The position numbers and the translations under genes were made by a program. The notes below the pieces were generated by a model. It saw nothing but the letters and a program-made list of their open reading frames with translations, had not been told where the DNA came from and did no database searches. A stretch of DNA of 64,000 nucleotides from positions 124,001-188,000 of the forward strand of contig JACJYG010000010.1 in the NCBI GenBank assembly GCA_020636215.1, in the 5' to 3' direction. This DNA is from Lewinellaceae bacterium. GTDB taxonomy: Bacteria > Bacteroidota > Bacteroidia > Chitinophagales > Saprospiraceae. Positions within the stretch are counted from its first letter, which is position 1. Each line of letters opens with the position of its first letter. Positions 62,909-64,000 of the stretch are shown piece by piece.

Positions 62909-64000
62909 ATGAGTGGATTAAAATGGAGTGATATTGTAGATGGAGCTCGACATGTCAAAGATAAGGTAGAAAAAAGCATTCGGAACTTTGTCGATGGATT
63001 TCAGGCAAGTGTTGACTTGAGGAAAGCCATCAGCCAAACGCAGATGGAAAGCCGGCGCCAGATGGAAATTACTCGCCAGGATATTGAGAAAGAACGAAAA
63101 GCTCATCAGCGCAGCCTCGAGAAAATGCAGGGGGAAATCCGTGAAATGGCAGAACGCCATCATCAGGCGATGGAAGAACAGCGCAACGCCTTTTCAGAAG
63201 CCCAGCTTCAGCAACGAGAGGCCATATTGTCTGAAGTCAGTAGCCTCAAGGATTGGACGAGTGAGCAGTTGGATCGGCATGATGCCAAATTTGAAGCTAT
63301 CACTCAGCGCCATGAGAAAAAGATCAACCAACTCGAAGATGATGTACAACGTTTCATCCAACAGGAACAGGGGCAGGAACAACGGGCAGCTGATCTTATT
63401 TCGGGCATCGAGCTGATGATGGATGAATTTCAGGCAAAAGCAGCTATTCAGAAATTCGCTCCTAATGACATCCAGGAAGATATCCGCCCCATCCTTAATC
63501 ATGCAATATCCAATTTCAACAACCGCGATTTTCAATCGTCACTTGCCCGGAGCCAGGACGCTTTTCTCCAGCTTACCCGGCTCGACCGCAAAGTACTCCA
63601 AAAGCAAATGGAGTTCGACCGCCTTTACAATACCACCCTCGATGCTGCGACAACCTTCCTGGAAATGGTGCGTGAGAACAGAAAGATTAAACTGGAAGAA
63701 GGGGCTTATGTAGCCGAATTAGACTACTGGACCCGTGGGCAATATAGCGAACTTGAAAAAACAGCGCAACAACTGAAAGCAAAACTGGAGACAGAAAAGG
63801 AAAGCCCGGGTTTTACGACTGAAAAAGTCCGGAAAATCCTGGAACAGCTTGAAACACAGGAAGAAGAACGTAGGACATTGATCAGGACGACTATCGAGCG
63901 CGTGTACTCCTCACACAAGCGTGCCCAGCTTGCTGACCTTATCGAGCGTGCCCTGGGGACCCAAAACTTTCGTGTTGTCAATCAAGGGCGTGGCTTTGAA
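62909..64000 (+). CDS. Coiled-coil protein, 3' end outside window
   Basis: The frame is open from ATG 62909 to the last base (364 codons). It reads MSGLKWSDIVDGARHVKDKV, then a long highly charged coiled coil (RQMEITRQDIEKERKAHQRS, EQLDRHDAKFEAITQRHEKK) and a helical middle (IRPILNHAISNFNNRDFQSS), ending with RVVNQGRGFE as the frame leaves the window. It follows the radical SAM gene by 50 bases and probably belongs to the same operon. I do not recognise the family. Confidence 0.65.
   Translation, partial: MSGLKWSDIVDGARHVKDKVEKSIRNFVDGFQASVDLRKAISQTQMESRRQMEITRQDIEKERKAHQRSLEKMQGEIREMAERHHQAMEEQRNAFSEAQLQQREAILSEVSSLKDWTSEQLDRHDAKFEAITQRHEKKINQLEDDVQRFIQQEQGQEQRAADLISGIELMMDEFQAKAAIQKFAPNDIQEDIRPILNHAISNFNNRDFQSSLARSQDAFLQLTRLDRKVLQKQMEFDRLYNTTLDAATTFLEMVRENRKIKLEEGAYVAELDYWTRGQYSELEKTAQQLKAKLETEKESPGFTTEKVRKILEQLETQEEERRTLIRTTIERVYSSHKRAQLADLIERALGTQNFRVVNQGRGFE

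Noticed and set aside
1..64000. CRISPR array
   Set aside because: No regularly spaced short direct repeats were seen in any intergenic region.

Overview
The window looks like a piece of a Bacteroidota chromosome, probably a marine or sludge member of the Saprospirales/Lewinellaceae group. The evidence is the type IX secretion (Por-type) tails on the giant secreted proteins, HYR-like DNC-motif domains, thrombospondin type 3 lipoproteins, a CarboxypepD_reg-type TonB receptor, a CcmD-like small protein, TAnnTTTG-type -7 boxes, the absence of clear Shine-Dalgarno sites, and moderate GC. The species assignment is inference.

Left part (1-11 kb): the tail of an AraC-type regulator overlaps a pair of SnoaL-like genes, followed by a barrel lipoprotein and a RecQ helicase on the other strand. 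Next, a 335-bp element with inverted ends lies just behind a leuA-leuC-leuD-leuB operon (minus strand), and then comes a helical-repeat protein of unknown function. From 11 to 25.4 kb the window is occupied by a 7.28-kb direct tandem duplication. Each unit carries an upstream region, one 2254-residue T9SS-secreted, multi-domain protein and a terminator.

Middle part (25.4-40.2 kb): housekeeping and amino-acid genes. These are an HMG-CoA lyase-like gene, groES-groEL, secG, rdgB, ilvE, a CcmD-like gene overlapping a glutamate-type dehydrogenase, an Lrp regulator, a TraB/GumN protein, a TonB-dependent receptor and a PhaE-like gene with no phaC beside it. From 40.4 to 48.4 kb a minus-strand five-gene cluster combines TPR, thrombospondin-3 lipoprotein, membrane, exported WD40 and membrane-anchored STAND-type NTPase proteins. 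A divergent pair (inositol oxygenase and an SLC5 transporter) suggests myo-inositol uptake and oxidation.

Right part (51.2-64 kb): tRNA-Ser(CGA) is followed by a 22-bp perfect inverted repeat and an insertion-sequence island: a single-gene IS66-type element with an 8-bp target duplication, and an ISAs1-type element whose transposase gene is split by a second IS with a 5-bp target duplication. Beyond it lie two divergent gene sets sharing one intergenic region. Leftward are von Willebrand A, PP2C-like phosphatase, protein kinase and zinc-ribbon genes. Rightward are a degenerate Hsp70/actin-fold protein, a coiled-coil protein, a small NrdG-like radical SAM protein and a second coiled-coil protein cut by the window end. 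The vWA/PP2C/kinase trio recalls the TerY-P triad of tellurium-resistance neighbourhoods. Its combination with a motif-less Hsp70-like protein and an orphan radical SAM enzyme is the best candidate here for an undescribed system.
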